64,000 nucleotides of DNA from Amphiduros pacificus (GCA_949316495.1 OX439008.1:3865001-3929000); one strand, 5' to 3'; shown: positions 11,738 through 24,699, counted from the first letter of the stretch. The notes: generated by a model not told the origin, from the letters alone. Translations and numbers: made by a program.

Positions 11738-11791
11738 TTCATGAATGGTATCAGTATCAGAAACCAAATTTGGTGTCTGACATATTGATTT

Positions 11792-14700
11792 CTATTTACC
11801 AGACACTTTATTCATGCAAACAAATACATTTTTGTATTGTATGTCTGCTGAAGGAAACATTTTACAAATATGTAACATATTGTGGTACCACATATTAAGT
11901 TTGACAGTGTCAATGAAGTTTTCTAGTTCCATATAGCAAACCATAGATGACAACAATTTCAAGGATGCATTTCGTTGTTCAGCAACTTGACTATTGATAT
12001 CTTTCATCGTTGGATACATCCTCATATTGTAACCTTCACTGCATCCAGAATGGTTCTTCCAGTGAAATCTGTCTGTTATGAATTTTGTACTCTGGAAATA
12101 TTTCGGATCACGGTTCAAGCAGTATTCATGCAGCTTGCATGAACCATCATAAACTACCAGCTTTGGAGCTGAAATATAAATGATACACAATATAGAGTAT
12201 AAGTCATTCACAACAAAAGTCCATGTTCTGTTTGACAGTGATGAAAGCCAGCATTCAGGAAAAAACCTGAATCCCTTGAAAATTAACCTGAAGATACCCC
12301 TACCCCCCTTTCAGAAATGTCATTTTTGGATGTTTCAGACTGAGTTCAGACCATTTTGAATTTCACATTTGAAGAAAAAAACCTGAATTCAGGTTTTCTC
12401 CTGAAGACTTTCATCACTGGTTTGAGATTTTAATCAATTCTAATCTACATTACAGTTCCCTCAACACTTACATTAATTATTTTGCACTCTGCTAGCCTTT
12501 GATATGTCAAACATGCATCAAAATATACAAAAAACTAGTGATTGCTCAGAACATTGAGCTGAGGTGAATTATAGCCAAAACAATGCTTTAATGTTTGAGA
12601 TGTTGCATGTATCTACCTCTGTATAAAATTTGTTAACATCATTTGTAAACATACAATTCAATAATGCAATTCAATATACCTGTTTTGAAACGTGTGCGAA
12701 GTATTGTGAATGGCACATTCGGTGATTCTTGGTCTTCCATCACATGGAAACCGTAACACACACCTACAAATCAATATAAATCATGCTATTTAATTTTCAA
12801 TCAGATAAATGTGTTACTTTGCAGTTTCTTCCCTAAGGTTTTTATCCCCATTAAAGTATCATCTTTATTCACAATTAACACATGTTTTTTACAACAAATT
12901 AATTACAAACAATCTAACCAAGTTCCGAACATTTGAACAATATAAATGTGAAATAACACAACACACAAATGCTTTGTACTAAAGCTTGTGCTGACCTAAT
13001 TATTACAAAAGTGATTGCTGTACTAAGTGTATAAAATGCTTAACATTTGACAGATTCTATTCTTATATGATTTCTTATGAATTAATTTAAAGGATAACTG
13101 AAATTATGTAAAATGTAGAAATTAAAAATATAAATATACCATGCTGGCAATTGCAAGTGAATATTCCTGGCATTAATGTCTTGTGCCTTTTCCTGGACTC
13201 TTCATCCTTTTTACAATCGTAAGACTCTGACTTCTTACTGTCAAGAACATAGTGACCTCTGTCACATAACAAAGGAAGATGCGGAAGATATTGGCGGTGG
13301 AAGTGCATGTATAGTTCTTCCTGCAAATGTAGCCCTGGATTTCTCCACAAGTGCCTTCAGGATTGGTTTGATCTCAGGTGTAATTTCTCTCACCTTTGAT
13401 ACCAAATTAAAAACAACCGGCACTTTTTCCTGAAGCATCTTCATGCTGATTTCTGGAGATAGTAGGGGGTTGAAATCTCCTGCCATGTCTTCCACAAGTT
13501 GGCACGCCTCGCCATCAGGTGGTATAATGGCACTGACTGGCTTGTCTGATGCCAATGCTACCAAAAATCTTCTAAGATTGGCAGGACACTTTGTCGTATG
13601 CCCACTACTCTCGAATTCCTCAATTAGGCTGCATAAAGATGGCTGATAAAGTTTCACCTGTTAATTATAAATGAATATTCAAAAAGTAGATTAAGTTCCA
13701 CAAAATGTACTGTTTTGTTATTGTTCACACTGGAATGTCATGTACATCAGTTGTATTAACTTTGGCTGTAGCAGTATTTTAAGAGGAAATTTTACCACAA
13801 ATTACTTTAAATTTCTCCATTTTTGGGTAAGCAAAAATAAATACATGTAACAAATTTCATATATATTGATCAAAGATGAGGTGGGCTGATGTCTATGAGA
13901 TTTCTGTGTACATGTCTTTCTGTGATGCATTTGAATTGTACTCTCGCATAGCGAGTTTGGGGTGGTGGCACTTCAAACCGTGCACATTTCCTTTTTTTAG
14001 CAGTTTGCAAATCCGCTCTGAAACAAATATTGCCTACATCACATTAGATTTTCATAAACAAACGCATCATCTTCAGGAGAAGACATTTGGTGAGATTTAC
14101 GGCCAGATCATTTGATATTTGGGGGATGGAGAAATATAAATATCATTTTTGAAAAGGAAATTGCATACAAATTCTTCAAAAAAAAAACTTTCTTGCTAAT
14201 TACCTTATCAATCAGCTCCTGGAACTCTGCAGTTGTAACTGACGCTGTTGCATATTTCTTTAGAAGGGCACGGCAGACCTTATTATTGATGTAGTTCCTC
14301 GTGTTGAAACTAGTGAGCATAAAAATAGTGAAATAGAGCACACATGGGAAACATTTACTTGAGTGAGCTACTATCTAGAGACAAGTGATACAAAAATTAA
14401 AAGTAGGAAGAAATATATTTGTAGTGATTTGCAAGATAACTAAAAATCGATATTAAATAAACAGATATTCTTTAAAGGGATTAAGCACCGATTTTGAAAA
14501 AAATGTTTGAAATTCACATATTGGTGATAAATGTATTTGTCTAGAAACTTTTTGAAATATGCATCTCATCATTGTCTGTAAAACCTATTTGAACAAGACC
14601 CTGGGTCATTTTTTTATACTTGACAGACTGACACCATAAAAGAGGTTATACTTATCTCCCATCATAGTACTGCTGATGTTCCTGATTCATCAATTTTGTT

Positions 14701-17700
14701 TTTGGCATGAAAGTCCTCTGCACACCCAAGCACATTCCATCAAATACGACACAATCAGGAGCTGGTCCACACTTTGGACAAAGAAATGATTCTTCATACT
14801 TGATGTCCAGTAGTCTATAATCAGTTCAAAATAAAACATTCATATCATGGAAATTTTTGGTGGGTACCATAGATTTTTACTTATGACTAGTTTAGAAAGA
14901 TTTCTCACATACATTTTACAATTCTTCATTTCTCAATCAAATGACATGACAAATGTTTACAATAAAAATGTGTTATTTGAAAGGCTATGTGTTTAAAAAA
15001 GGGGCTGTGACAACTAATATGTCATTTACCAGGTTTTTTTTTAGAAACTCACTTGAACATTGCCAGGACTGACAACCTGAATTTAGTGTAAGAGAACTCA
15101 AATATTCTGTCGTGCCCCATTGAAATATGTCTAAGCATAAGGGCCTTGTAGAAGGTGTGCATTGGTTGTCTTAAACAAAAAACAAATGCAATGAGTAATG
15201 AAAGTGTATAATAAATCTTTTGTCAATAGCTGCATTTATCATATTCTAAAATGTTTTATGTATAAATTTACAAAACATTTTATTTTAATATGAACCCTGG
15301 GATGCAAATAAGAAAGTTTAAAGTTATGAATATTAAAATGTAATCATTATGGTTGAATTTAAGCCCTGCCTGGGTATGAAACGCATATCAAAATGTGATA
15401 TAATATGCACAATACTAATTCTAGGAATAAAAACTTTAAGATGTTTAATTTACATTAAATTCTTTTACGAGACTGCATTAAATAACAATCATATACTAAA
15501 ACAATTTAACTTACGACCCAGTCAGAAAATGATCAACATAATCTTTAAGTGTTGAATAAGAACAGGCAAATGATCCAAAGAACATGATTTTGTCTTCTTC
15601 TCCGGTATAAATTCTCTTTTTATCACAATTTGTGCAGGAACTGTAATTGACTGGAAAAAATACAAACGTTATTGGATAGATAATCGTCAAAATCTATTAG
15701 AAATATGTATATAAACAAAAAATTCCCTTTAATTGAAATCATGCATACCATTTTTAGCACAGATAGCTTGCTGATAGATGATCAAACATTCACAGTGGAA
15801 CTTTTTATTTCCTTGGAAATCTTTACCACAATCTTCGCAAGAACCAGATAAATCTGGTGTAAGATTGGCTTTGGCTCTCAAAGAAATGAAATCGCTGCTG
15901 TCATCTCTATCACCTTTACATAAAAATAAATTCTTTATAAAATATTATTTAAACAGTTTATTGACATTGACTCTTCGTCCCCCGCCATTTGGTAAAGTGG
16001 TTATCATGCCTAAAGCAATCCTGCAATCACAGCCATTATAAAACTTGTTTAAGATATTGATATATACAATGTGCCAACGCAATATGAAAACAATCTGATC
16101 AATAATTATAACATTATATGCAGCCGAACCTATGAAAGAATTAATGCTCAGCACCCATATTTAAGTCCCCTCTTAAATGTTGTGGTTGTGGAGGACAAAA
16201 CATTATAATGAAGGAATGAGAACATAAAGTTTATCATGCAATCTGAAGTAATCAAATGCTATTTACCAGAACTGAAGAGTGAGATCTTGTCTTTATTATA
16301 GGTGATGAGAACATAGTAATTTCTCATTTCGGGCGTTGTATTTAATGCGTGTTGAAATGAACTTAGTGGTGAACCATGTTGAATTTCACTGTTCAACAGT
16401 CTTCTCACGGTGAATGAATGGTCACAACCACTCGTGATGCGACAGGTTAGGCATCTCAAAACAGGGGTAGCAGAGTCATCTTTGGTGTATGATATGATAC
16501 ACACACCCCAATCACCTGAACTGGGATGCACTGCTATCCTATCGATGCCGCCTGGCACCGCACTAACAATATCCTGAAAAGAGATATGTTCAATTGATTT
16601 ACTTTTTTTTCGCTCAAATATTGACAACTTTTACATTTAATTTACTTTTGGATAATTGGATATATGACCATTTATTAAATTATCCTCAAGTTTGATTGAT
16701 CCTGATTCAATGTATTGAACTCTATATGTTGTAAGTTTCAATGATTGACTGGTTGGTTATGAAATGTACCTTAAGGGGACCATATGAATACATTAAAATG
16801 AAGCAAAATTTATCCATATAAATACATTTAATGGCAGCAAAAAGTTAGAAATCATTATTGACATACCTCTACTGAGTCAGGGTCGACATACGCATGGTCT
16901 GACTTTCTTCCTGAATGGTTAAATAAAATATTTTGTCACATTTTTTTAGAATAGCCTAATGAAATTACAAGTGACTGTGTGATGAAATAGAATTTATTTT
17001 TATAAATATTGTCTCCAAATATGAGCAGAAATAAAATGAATATGACATTTTTCATGTGACCTTTACCTTGACTTTATTTTGGTAATATTATTTCTTCATT
17101 ATTACAACCATCACTTTATAAAATGTATAATTTGAATAAAAATGTCTTGTATTGCATATTTAAAAAATTTTTGTTGGCACACATCAAATAATTCATAATT
17201 ACCTTTTAGAAGTTCTTCTTTGATATCATCAAATCCCTCCTCGTATTTTGAGTATTTGTGTATGGCTTTGGTATGGATACACTTTGGATATGGTGTACCT
17301 AATCAATTAAAAATTTACTTGAAACCATAAGCTATTCCAATGATGTATTGATATTTCACAAGGTGGTCATAAAGTACTTGGATTTTGCAAAAAATAAAAA
17401 ATAGACCAATGTCATTACTAAATAACATGTATATCATGACATTTACAAGAATTCAACTCACACATATCAACAGAATTCAGAAGGAGTCTTGGAAGAGTAA
17501 GAATGTACTGTTTTCTTGTTGCATCACAGGAACATACATATGCCCATTCAAATTCTTCACCTTCATCAATGGAGACCTTAAACAGTATTCTGTGCACAAA
17601 TAGGTAATGGAAATTCTGCAATAAAATAAATTAAAAATAATGGAGTTTGATTATAAGAATATCATAAAAAAATTATAAATGCAACCTTGGATTAAACACA

Positions 17701-19510
17701 TTATATTAATCAAGAATGACACACAAATGATTTTTTCTGGGAGCATGATGAATGGAGTTTAGTTTTAACCCATGAAGCCATGGAACACAATGTTTCTCTC
17801 AATGAAAAAGTTTGCCTTTGCTCTGATGAATACAAGACAAAAATGTTCACATTTTAAGAGTGGTCCAGGCTTACAAAAATCCACAGTATCAAAAGACAGG
17901 GAAAGGATATGGACTGTAAATTCATTCTAATTTTATCAAAGAAATATAAGATCAGAGGTATTCATTACCTTTAAACTTTTCTTCTGTTCATCAAAGTCTA
18001 ACATGACAAATGTAGACAACCCTACTTCTGAAAGTCCGTCAAATTGATAAAGCATACGGCAATAATGCTCCTCATTGGGTGTCTGAAGTAAAGAATATTT
18101 CAGGTAAATAAAGTCATTCCATTTAGATCCATCCTTTATCAAACAATACAAGTAAAACAGAATCACAAGACACCTAAATCACATGGAAAATAAACAAAAT
18201 CTCACACAATCACACCTGAGGGGCTCTAGTTGATGTTTATAAAACAAAACATATTCAAGGTCAAAGGACAAAGTCAAGATCATGCATCAAATTTTCAACG
18301 TTTTTCTTGTTTTTACTGATTTTTGTGAATAATGAACAAATGTTATGAAACAAAAACATACAATTTCAGGAGATGTATGATGTAATCAAGTGGACAGTCA
18401 TAGCTGATATATGATATCTTAACAAATTTCAAAATCATACAGACACAATATTATTATCAAAAATGTGAGATGCAACTACTCACAGATGACTGCTTTTCTG
18501 GTGCATCTTGCCTGTCTTGCATGGTTTCATGGTTTGGCAAATCTTCAACTATCTGCATTTCATAAAAATGACCAATGAAACTCATAAAATACAAAATGTA
18601 TCAAGTATTTATGCAATTACTGACACTATAATTTATAGGTTGGGAAATAAAAATTACATTTCTAACAAGCCTATAAAAATTTAAAATATTCAGAAAGGCT
18701 TATGTCTGTGGAAATTAAGACAATGGCACAAAACAGACTGTTGCTTTGTGAAATTGATTAATACATTGCCTCATGCACAAACCAAAATCATTTGGCAAAA
18801 TTTGGTCAATAGAGAATAATAACAAAATGGAAAACAACTTTTATATGTGCATGCTTTTGATAGTTTGAGACATATAATGATGTCATCGTAAAAGTCAATT
18901 AGATTGCATGGTATGTAAATGTGGGTTGGAAAGATGTAGATTCAATGAAATATGCACAGGGCAAAATGTAGCATTCTGATGGCAACATTTAATTTCTCTG
19001 TGGAGAGTCATAGCTGATATATGATATCTCAACAAATTTCAAAATCATATAGACACATCTCAACAAATTTCAAAATCATACAGACACAATATTATTATCA
19101 AAAATGTGAGATGCAACTACTCACAGATGACTGCTTTTCTGGTGCATCTTGCCTGTCTTGCATGGTTTCATGGTTTGGCAAATCTTCAACTATCTGCATT
19201 TCATAAAAATGACCAATGAAACTCATAAAATACAAAAATGGAACACTTTGAATCAGCAAGATCAGGTAATAATTAAGAATTCTGCCATTTTTTCATTTCT
19301 AACCAATCTGGTTAGTTTATTCAATGTTTATTCAGTGTTTATAACAGGCTTATTTGCCTTCAATTCATCTGGATGTATATATAAATTCCTTATTTACTAA
19401 GCTCACAGATTCCTCTCAATCAATAAAGAATATAATACATACCTCCGACATTTCCTCATCAGGTTCCTTGGATCCTGCTTTTGGCCTTTTGGTAGCACTT
19501 TTCTATTCAA

Positions 19511-19605
<95 letters not shown>

Positions 19606-19831
19606 TTATTTTAAATCATTATTCATATGTACTGCTTAACATGATGCTAAATTAGAATAATTAACAGTGATTCAAAATTCAAAATTACAACATGTTGCAT
19701 CTCAATATACTCAATATAGTGTTGAACAAAACAATATGAGACATTTCAAACACTGGGTAATATTTACTGTTGCAGTCTGTTGGTAAGATCCTGGTGGAAG
19801 CCTCCTCTTGAACTTTGACTTGATTGGGAAA
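11792..19831 (-). CDS. KDZ (Kyakuja-Dileera-Zisupton) type DNA transposase, multi-exon, 5' end not found
   Basis: Exons in transcript order: 19831-19768, 19502-19443, 19193-19125, 18552-18484, 18082-17969, 17615-17462, 17298-17203, 16910-16867, 16573-16267, 15913-15749, 15650-15515, 15169-15053, 14814-14656, 14309-14204, 13657-13394, 13320-13140, 12763-12680, 12168-11792. Phases agree throughout. In order: a basic Lys/Arg N-terminal part (KSKFKRRLPP); a SWIM-like CxC-x27-CxH motif (CSC ... CIH); a second CLTC-x5-CDH; CEDC and HCEC clusters; CTNC; CPKCGPAPDCVVFDGMCLG; GIFTCNCQHGVCYGFHVM; VVYDGSCKLHEYC; DRFHWKNHSGC; NSQVAEQRNASL. The last blocks are the KDZ transposase signature, with probable acidic residues in VFDG, VYDG and VAEQ (inference). 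The first listed exon enters in phase 2, so an upstream start exon is missing. The donor after 14656 reads AT, not GT, and 13321-13393 is either a 73-nt intron or a frameshifted coding stretch. Confidence 0.85.
12236..12419. mobile_element. 184-bp MITE with 6-bp TSD in a transposase intron
   Basis: It begins cagtgatgaaag and ends with the inverted copy ctttcatcactg. It is flanked by GTTTGA at 12230-12235 and 12420-12425. The sub-terminal part also folds back (ttcaggaaaaaacctgaa against the palindromic cctgaattcagg near the right end). It has no coding capacity and the superfamily is unclear. Confidence 0.7.
14473..14605 (+). repeat. Dispersed repeat, copy 2
   Basis: Same family as 4872-5002 (inverted) and 29717-29895 (same orientation). 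It begins tttaaagggattaagcac and ends aacaagaccctggg. It lies in a transposase intron, antisense to that gene. Confidence 0.8.
18398..18597 (-). repeat. Exon-containing duplication, copy 1
   Basis: About 200 bp containing the 69-nt exon 18552-18484 with its splice sites, nearly identical to 19006-19237. Both exon copies keep phase 0 on both sides and encode the same 23 residues (beginning IVEDLPNHETMQDRQD). Confidence 0.92.
19006..19237 (-). repeat. Exon-containing duplication, copy 2
   Basis: Second copy, holding exon 19193-19125. It has an extra local duplication of atctcaacaaatttcaaaat near its left end. Near-identity of intron and exon together indicates a recent event. Confidence 0.92.
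19512..19599. repeat. (TA)n microsatellite
   Basis: About 88 bp of uninterrupted TA dinucleotides in a transposase intron, immediately upstream (in transcript sense) of exon 19502-19443. Confidence 0.98.
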
Positions 19832-19861
19832 CTGAAAAAGCATTAATTGATAAACTGTACA

Positions 19862-19912
19862 CTGTAGAGTGCATGGGTTGTATGACAGTATTCATGTAAC
19901 CTGAGACACTAA
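19862..19912 (-). repeat. Single inverted unit of the 60-bp minisatellite
   Basis: The reverse complement reads agtgtctcaggtt(a)catga ... atactgtcat(a)caacc, matching the unit of the arrays at 2764-4305 apart from a 4-bp gap and a few substitutions. It sits next to the first recognised transposase exon, mirroring the arrays next to the first exon of the opposing gene. Confidence 0.75.
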
Positions 19913-19993
19913 AAAAAACATATTAAATAGATGCAAATGTTTGATGACAGATATCCAAGCATACCAAGCATACTAGAATAAACTGGGTTTAAA

Positions 19994-20310
19994 TAGAAAT
20001 AATTTAATTTGATATGTTCTGATGTGTATATCGCTCAAATATATGCTCAATATGAAGATTTCATCTTTGTTTTCTGTATAAAGTCATTGTTCTTTATATT
20101 TCTACGTTTGCAAAAATAATTTAATTTGATATGTTCTGATGTGCATATCGCTCAAATATAAGCCCAATATGAAGAGTTCATCTTTATTTTCTATATAAAG
20201 TCTTATTCTTTATATTTTCTACGTTTGCAAAAAAAACAATTCAATTCTGTATGTTTTGATGTGCATATCACTTAAATAGAAGCCCAATATGAATGTTTGC
20301 CAAAAACAAA
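19994..20310 (+). repeat. About 118-bp tandem repeat, three copies
   Basis: Three units share atgttctgatgtgcatatc and cccaatatgaag, with ttctacgtttgcaaaa between them. Related sequence occurs inverted at 23041-23330 and direct at 24700-25010, so these units look like sub-terminal repeats of a transposon family. Confidence 0.8.
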
Positions 20311-23040
20311 AACAATTCATTTCTATACAGCCCAGCAGATTTCATGCAGCCTTTGATGTCTTCCCGTTCAGTGGTGTGAAAAACAAATTGCCTGAATGTA
20401 TTAATAATCATTTTTTTAAAATCATCTACAGCTTATAAGATATTATCATTGTTATTGGCAGTGTCTTAGGGGCGAAAGTAATTAAGTCTGGAGACAACTA
20501 TTTGAATAAAAAACCAGTAATGATGCAATATGTGAAAATGAAACATGACCAATATATTTTTTTTAAATGTGATACATTGTTGGATATTCATTTTCAGGTG
20601 TTCATACACAACTGACCACACCAAGCTTCAGCAATCAAGTCACGTTTACTGATCATGTACAATCATACACAGCTAGAGCTGCTCTGTTGTCAATTATTAT
20701 CAGTTGGTGAGAGAGGTACTGTGAGGGATTACCAATTATCAATATATAACAATATTCCTTGGTAATTTCATGTAAAAAACTGAAAGACATTTGATCATTG
20801 CCAATGTTAAGGAGAACATCTCTTCAAATTATTTTTTTTCCTGCCAAAGAAAATACTGTTTCAATATATTGAAAAACATATTAAATGTTAATGTTTATTT
20901 ATTACAATCTACAAAACCTTTCAGACTGAGTTTTTTTTAACACCATGCATCATTCAACGTCACCAGCTGGCACAGGCAGATGGTAACTGTGCATCACTCT
21001 ACATCACCAGCTAATATGTACAAATAGAAACCATGCATTACTGTATGTCACCAGCTAGTATGGGCAGATGGACATTGTGCATTTCTAGCTCCAGTCTAAT
21101 TGAGGTTGACACCTTGGTTCTATAATGTTAACTATATGATCATATTTAAGAAATATTATTTGTTTTTTCTTTTAGAAAGGCTTTAAAGGAAGTAAAATTA
21201 TAAAAATTTGCTTCATACACTATCCTTGCTGTAGTAAAATAAATATCAATATGAATAACTGACTTGATACTAACATGTAATATTAGTATTTGGACAAAAT
21301 TAAGTAAATCACATTTTGAGGCCAAAGATTTAGTGATAAATCTATGACTGGTTTTAACATTAATCTGAATTATTTTGCATGTATTTCACTGGTATTTGAA
21401 TTTGTACTGGTATTTGGTATTTGAATTTGTACCACACTGTATTTTTAGTTTAATACAATACAACTAGTTGGTATGGCTTTCCTCAATTATTAATATTTCT
21501 ATAATTTACTCTGGATAAAAATCTTGTAAAGCTGCAAGAAGTCAGATTTAGTTGTAGGGATGGACAATAAACTTGAGGCAATAGAACAAAACTTGACTGT
21601 TAATTTTAAGAGCAATTAAGATATGTCCTCATTAAAGTAAAAATCATGCAGATTAATTGACATATCAGATATAAAACATCTATCCTTATTGCCATCCCAA
21701 TCTCATACGTCACATGCCGTCGGCCACTAGGTGGCGCCACACGTTCCAGTGACTAAAATATTAACAGTACTGTGGAGCTCTCACTGAGCCTGAGCTGGGA
21801 AACAATGTCAGAAATACCGTTTGACCATAAAATAGGTCCCAGCTTCAAATGATTCTGAAAGACAATGGTGTGAATGTGTCTGACAGAAGTGACATGAACA
21901 ACTCGTCGCCTTGTCTTGGTGTGACTGCCTCACTACACTGGTTAGAATTAACGTAATTGAACTCACTTTTTTTTACAACACATCTACATTTCACAAAGAA
22001 TATGAATACATGCCATATAAAGCTGTATTCTCAAGAAGATGTCAGTAAAACATCTTTATTTTTATTGTGTTTTTATTTTATATTTTAATAGAATGAAGTA
22101 ATTTTCTCACAAGTATAGAAATTTGTTTCTATTTGGATGAGAGAGAGTGCAAAGCAAAATATAAGTTACATTCAAACATAATATTTCATTGACAATTGTA
22201 CACTTTATCATATTGTTAACATTTAACAATCCAGACTGCATAGATAAATCCATTCAATATCATCTTGTGATGATAATGAGGGACAGGGATGTTGAGTGAT
22301 GCATGGTGACCATCAGCTTACACTAGCTTGTAAAAATATATGATCTGAATATTTTGTTGAATATTACTTGGCAATGTCAGTTGGGTTTGCTGTAGGTTGT
22401 GAGGAGTCAAACAAAATTATGAATTTTTTTTTTCTGCACTTAACAAATTAAGAGAAAATGTGGTCTTGTCAAGCAGACAATTCTCTTGAAAATTATTTTA
22501 TATTCTGACTTAATATACTATAAGACAATATCTAAATTTATTTCCTGAGAAACTGAACATCATTCAATAACACTGGTGGGTGGATTTTTGAAAAGTATTT
22601 TTATTTCAGAAATTTGATTATTTAACAATGAAATGATTTAGTTGGGAGACAAGTTATGTATACACATAAACTAATTTGTAAAAGTGAGAGGTGTCATATC
22701 CAATCTTTTAAATTATTAACCATTTGCCTCCCTCACACTTTTTTCCCCAAACTTCGGACTGGGCCTGCACATTGTATTACAATGGCAAACTATTTTTAAT
22801 GGATAATTAATAAAGAACATATTTTATGCAGGGTGGGTTAAGTTACATATATATATATAGAACTAATGACTTATTGTAATACAGCAGAGAAAAAAGTCTG
22901 ATATTTGTTAGCACGAGGCCCTGTTGATGTTTATTCAGTTTATTTTTCTGGGATGCATTACTAGACATTAAAGCTCTGAAATAGATATCCATGACAAAAT
23001 TCCAATTCCTGTACACATGTGACGTAAGAGTTTCAAGCTG
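20311..23040. other. No gene seen; candidate upstream region of the transposase gene
   Basis: AT-rich sequence without exons that I can support on either strand. The missing 5' exon of the transposase and the right terminus of its element may lie here. At 20940-21090 the phrase caccagctagta(t)gg(g)cagatgg recurs about three times, a degenerate tandem repeat. A CTCF-like motif lies at 21724-21738. Confidence 0.5.
21724..21738 (+). promoter_or_regulatory. CTCF-like motif
   Basis: CCACTAGGTGGCGCC matches the core of the conserved bilaterian CTCF motif (CCASYAGRKGGC). It is a sequence match only; binding is not shown. Confidence 0.5.
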
Positions 23041-23330
23041 TATACCAAAACAACGGTGAAATCTTCATATTGGGGTTCTATTGGAGCGATATATACGTCA
23101 GAACATATACATGATATAAGTTGTTTTCTTTTTACCGTCGCAGGAAACGATAAGAAGAGGTTATGACTTTAAAGATGAAATCTTCAGACTTGGGTTCAAT
23201 TTGACTGTACATTGTACTATTTCAATGACTGACAGGGATTTGTTCTCAACGCCAATTGGGGTTGCCAGGGCGTGAAAGTCCCGTATGTGTGAAAGTGCCC
23301 GTATGACTGCCCCCTCCTATTGCAAAGATA
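23041..23330 (-). repeat. Inverted copy of the sub-terminal repeat family
   Basis: Two related units (gaaatcttca(t/g)a(t/c)tggggttc) are followed by ccaattggggttgccaggg and ctgccccctcctatt. The reverse complement aligns to 24700-25010 along its length; the first unit aligns inverted to 19994-20310. Confidence 0.75.
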
Positions 23331-24445
23331 TCAATATCATTGAAAACGTAAATTTTGGAAGATTTGCCTCTGCTTTCTCATGCTTTTGGTTTCACCGGCC
23401 CCCACAGGGCCAGGTCGTAGGTCGTCATCATCACGTTAATTGAGCACTTTTGTGAACCTTTTTATTCCAGGGTTCAGCAGGAAAACAGGACTCGCTGCAT
23501 CCCAGGTTTCAGCACAACTCACACCATCACATACCTTGCCATAATGTTTCTTGTTGAATCTTGTGCATGAAATGTCCTTGGCTTAAGCCCCAGTCACACT
23601 TACACGATCTGTCACAGGACTTGGTACGATCTGTTAAATCGTCTCACATCGTTTATCAGAACGGAATCACACGTGGGGTGGTCTGCAATGGTCTGCCAAG
23701 GTCTTGTTTGGTCTGCTGATGTCGGCACAGGCCCACGATTGTTTTGAACTGTTCAAAACAATCGTGTCACAGCCACGACGTGAAGGTGGTCTGGGGGCAG
23801 TCCTGTGGCAGTCCCCACACAGTCGCCATGCCCTCTGGTGTGAACTTGTGGCGATCATGCATAATCTTCTGACTGTCGTATAGGTATTTGTCTACGATGT
23901 CCGTACGTCATGTCATACGTCCATGGTAGGATGGCCTGACGATCTGGTACGCTCAACTAGCGATCACGGCAGATAACATACGACTTTTGAGGACATCTGA
24001 GGACTTGTAAAGACTTTGTTAAGATCACAGGAAGACCTGGCCATGTTGCACAGATAGTCACGTGATAGAGAAGGACATGTTGAACACGTGGTGGTCTTGT
24101 TATGGTCGAGTGGGGGTCTGGGCAACAATAGTTAACTGCAGACCTCGGTGCTCGGCGAGTCTATCTCCGTGCTCCGTGGACTGCTCCTCCGTGGGATTTA
24201 TGCAGCTCCTCGGCCGAGCAAATCCTTGCTCCGTGGTAGCACGGAGGAGCTCCTCGGCCGAGCAAACTTCCAAATCTTGCTCTGTGGCTTGTTTTATTTT
24301 ATTCCTGAGCAATTTTGTGTCCTATTGTAGTTAATATAGACATCTTACCTGGCCATGGCATCGATTTAAAAGGAAAGTGACCCTTAAAAAGACTATTTTG
24401 ACAACTTTTTGATAAATTTGATAAACTCCTCGCTTGGATGGACAA

Positions 24446-24690
24446 TTCAACCGCCAGATGTCATCCTGGCAGTTTATTCCATCGCATACAAGGTCCACTC
24501 ACTGAGTCTAGATGCGCCGTGTCAATCGTCAATGTATATATATATAATAAATTATATATTATATATATACATTGACGTCATATTGGCCCCACCCACTCCC
24601 CACAAATTTGTTGCTTCTGGACTCAGTGGGTCCACTAGGGGGCTTGGTGGCGAAACTGCGTTGAGAGTTAGTGACATCTGGTGGTCATAT
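24446..24690. repeat. Imperfect hairpin with an AT palindrome at its centre
   Basis: The arms ccgccagatgtca ... gtccactcactgagtctaga and tctggactcagtgggtccac ... tgacatctggtgg are inverted. Between them, 24531-24575 holds a near-perfect palindrome (atgtatatatatata ... tatatatatacat). It could be a small MITE at the core of the nested element. The right arm includes a strong CTCF-like core at 24632-24644 (CCACTAGGGGGCT). Confidence 0.65.
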
Positions 24691-24699
24691 CTATAGACC

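Noticed and set aside
19512-19614. Open frame of Tyr-Ile repeats, and its like at 48413-48628
   Set aside because: Translation of (TA)n microsatellites.
24062-24334. Ser/Cys-rich open frames on both strands near the GC-rich palindromic block
   Set aside because: Explained by the inverted termini of the TTAA-flanked element; no motif and no splice context.
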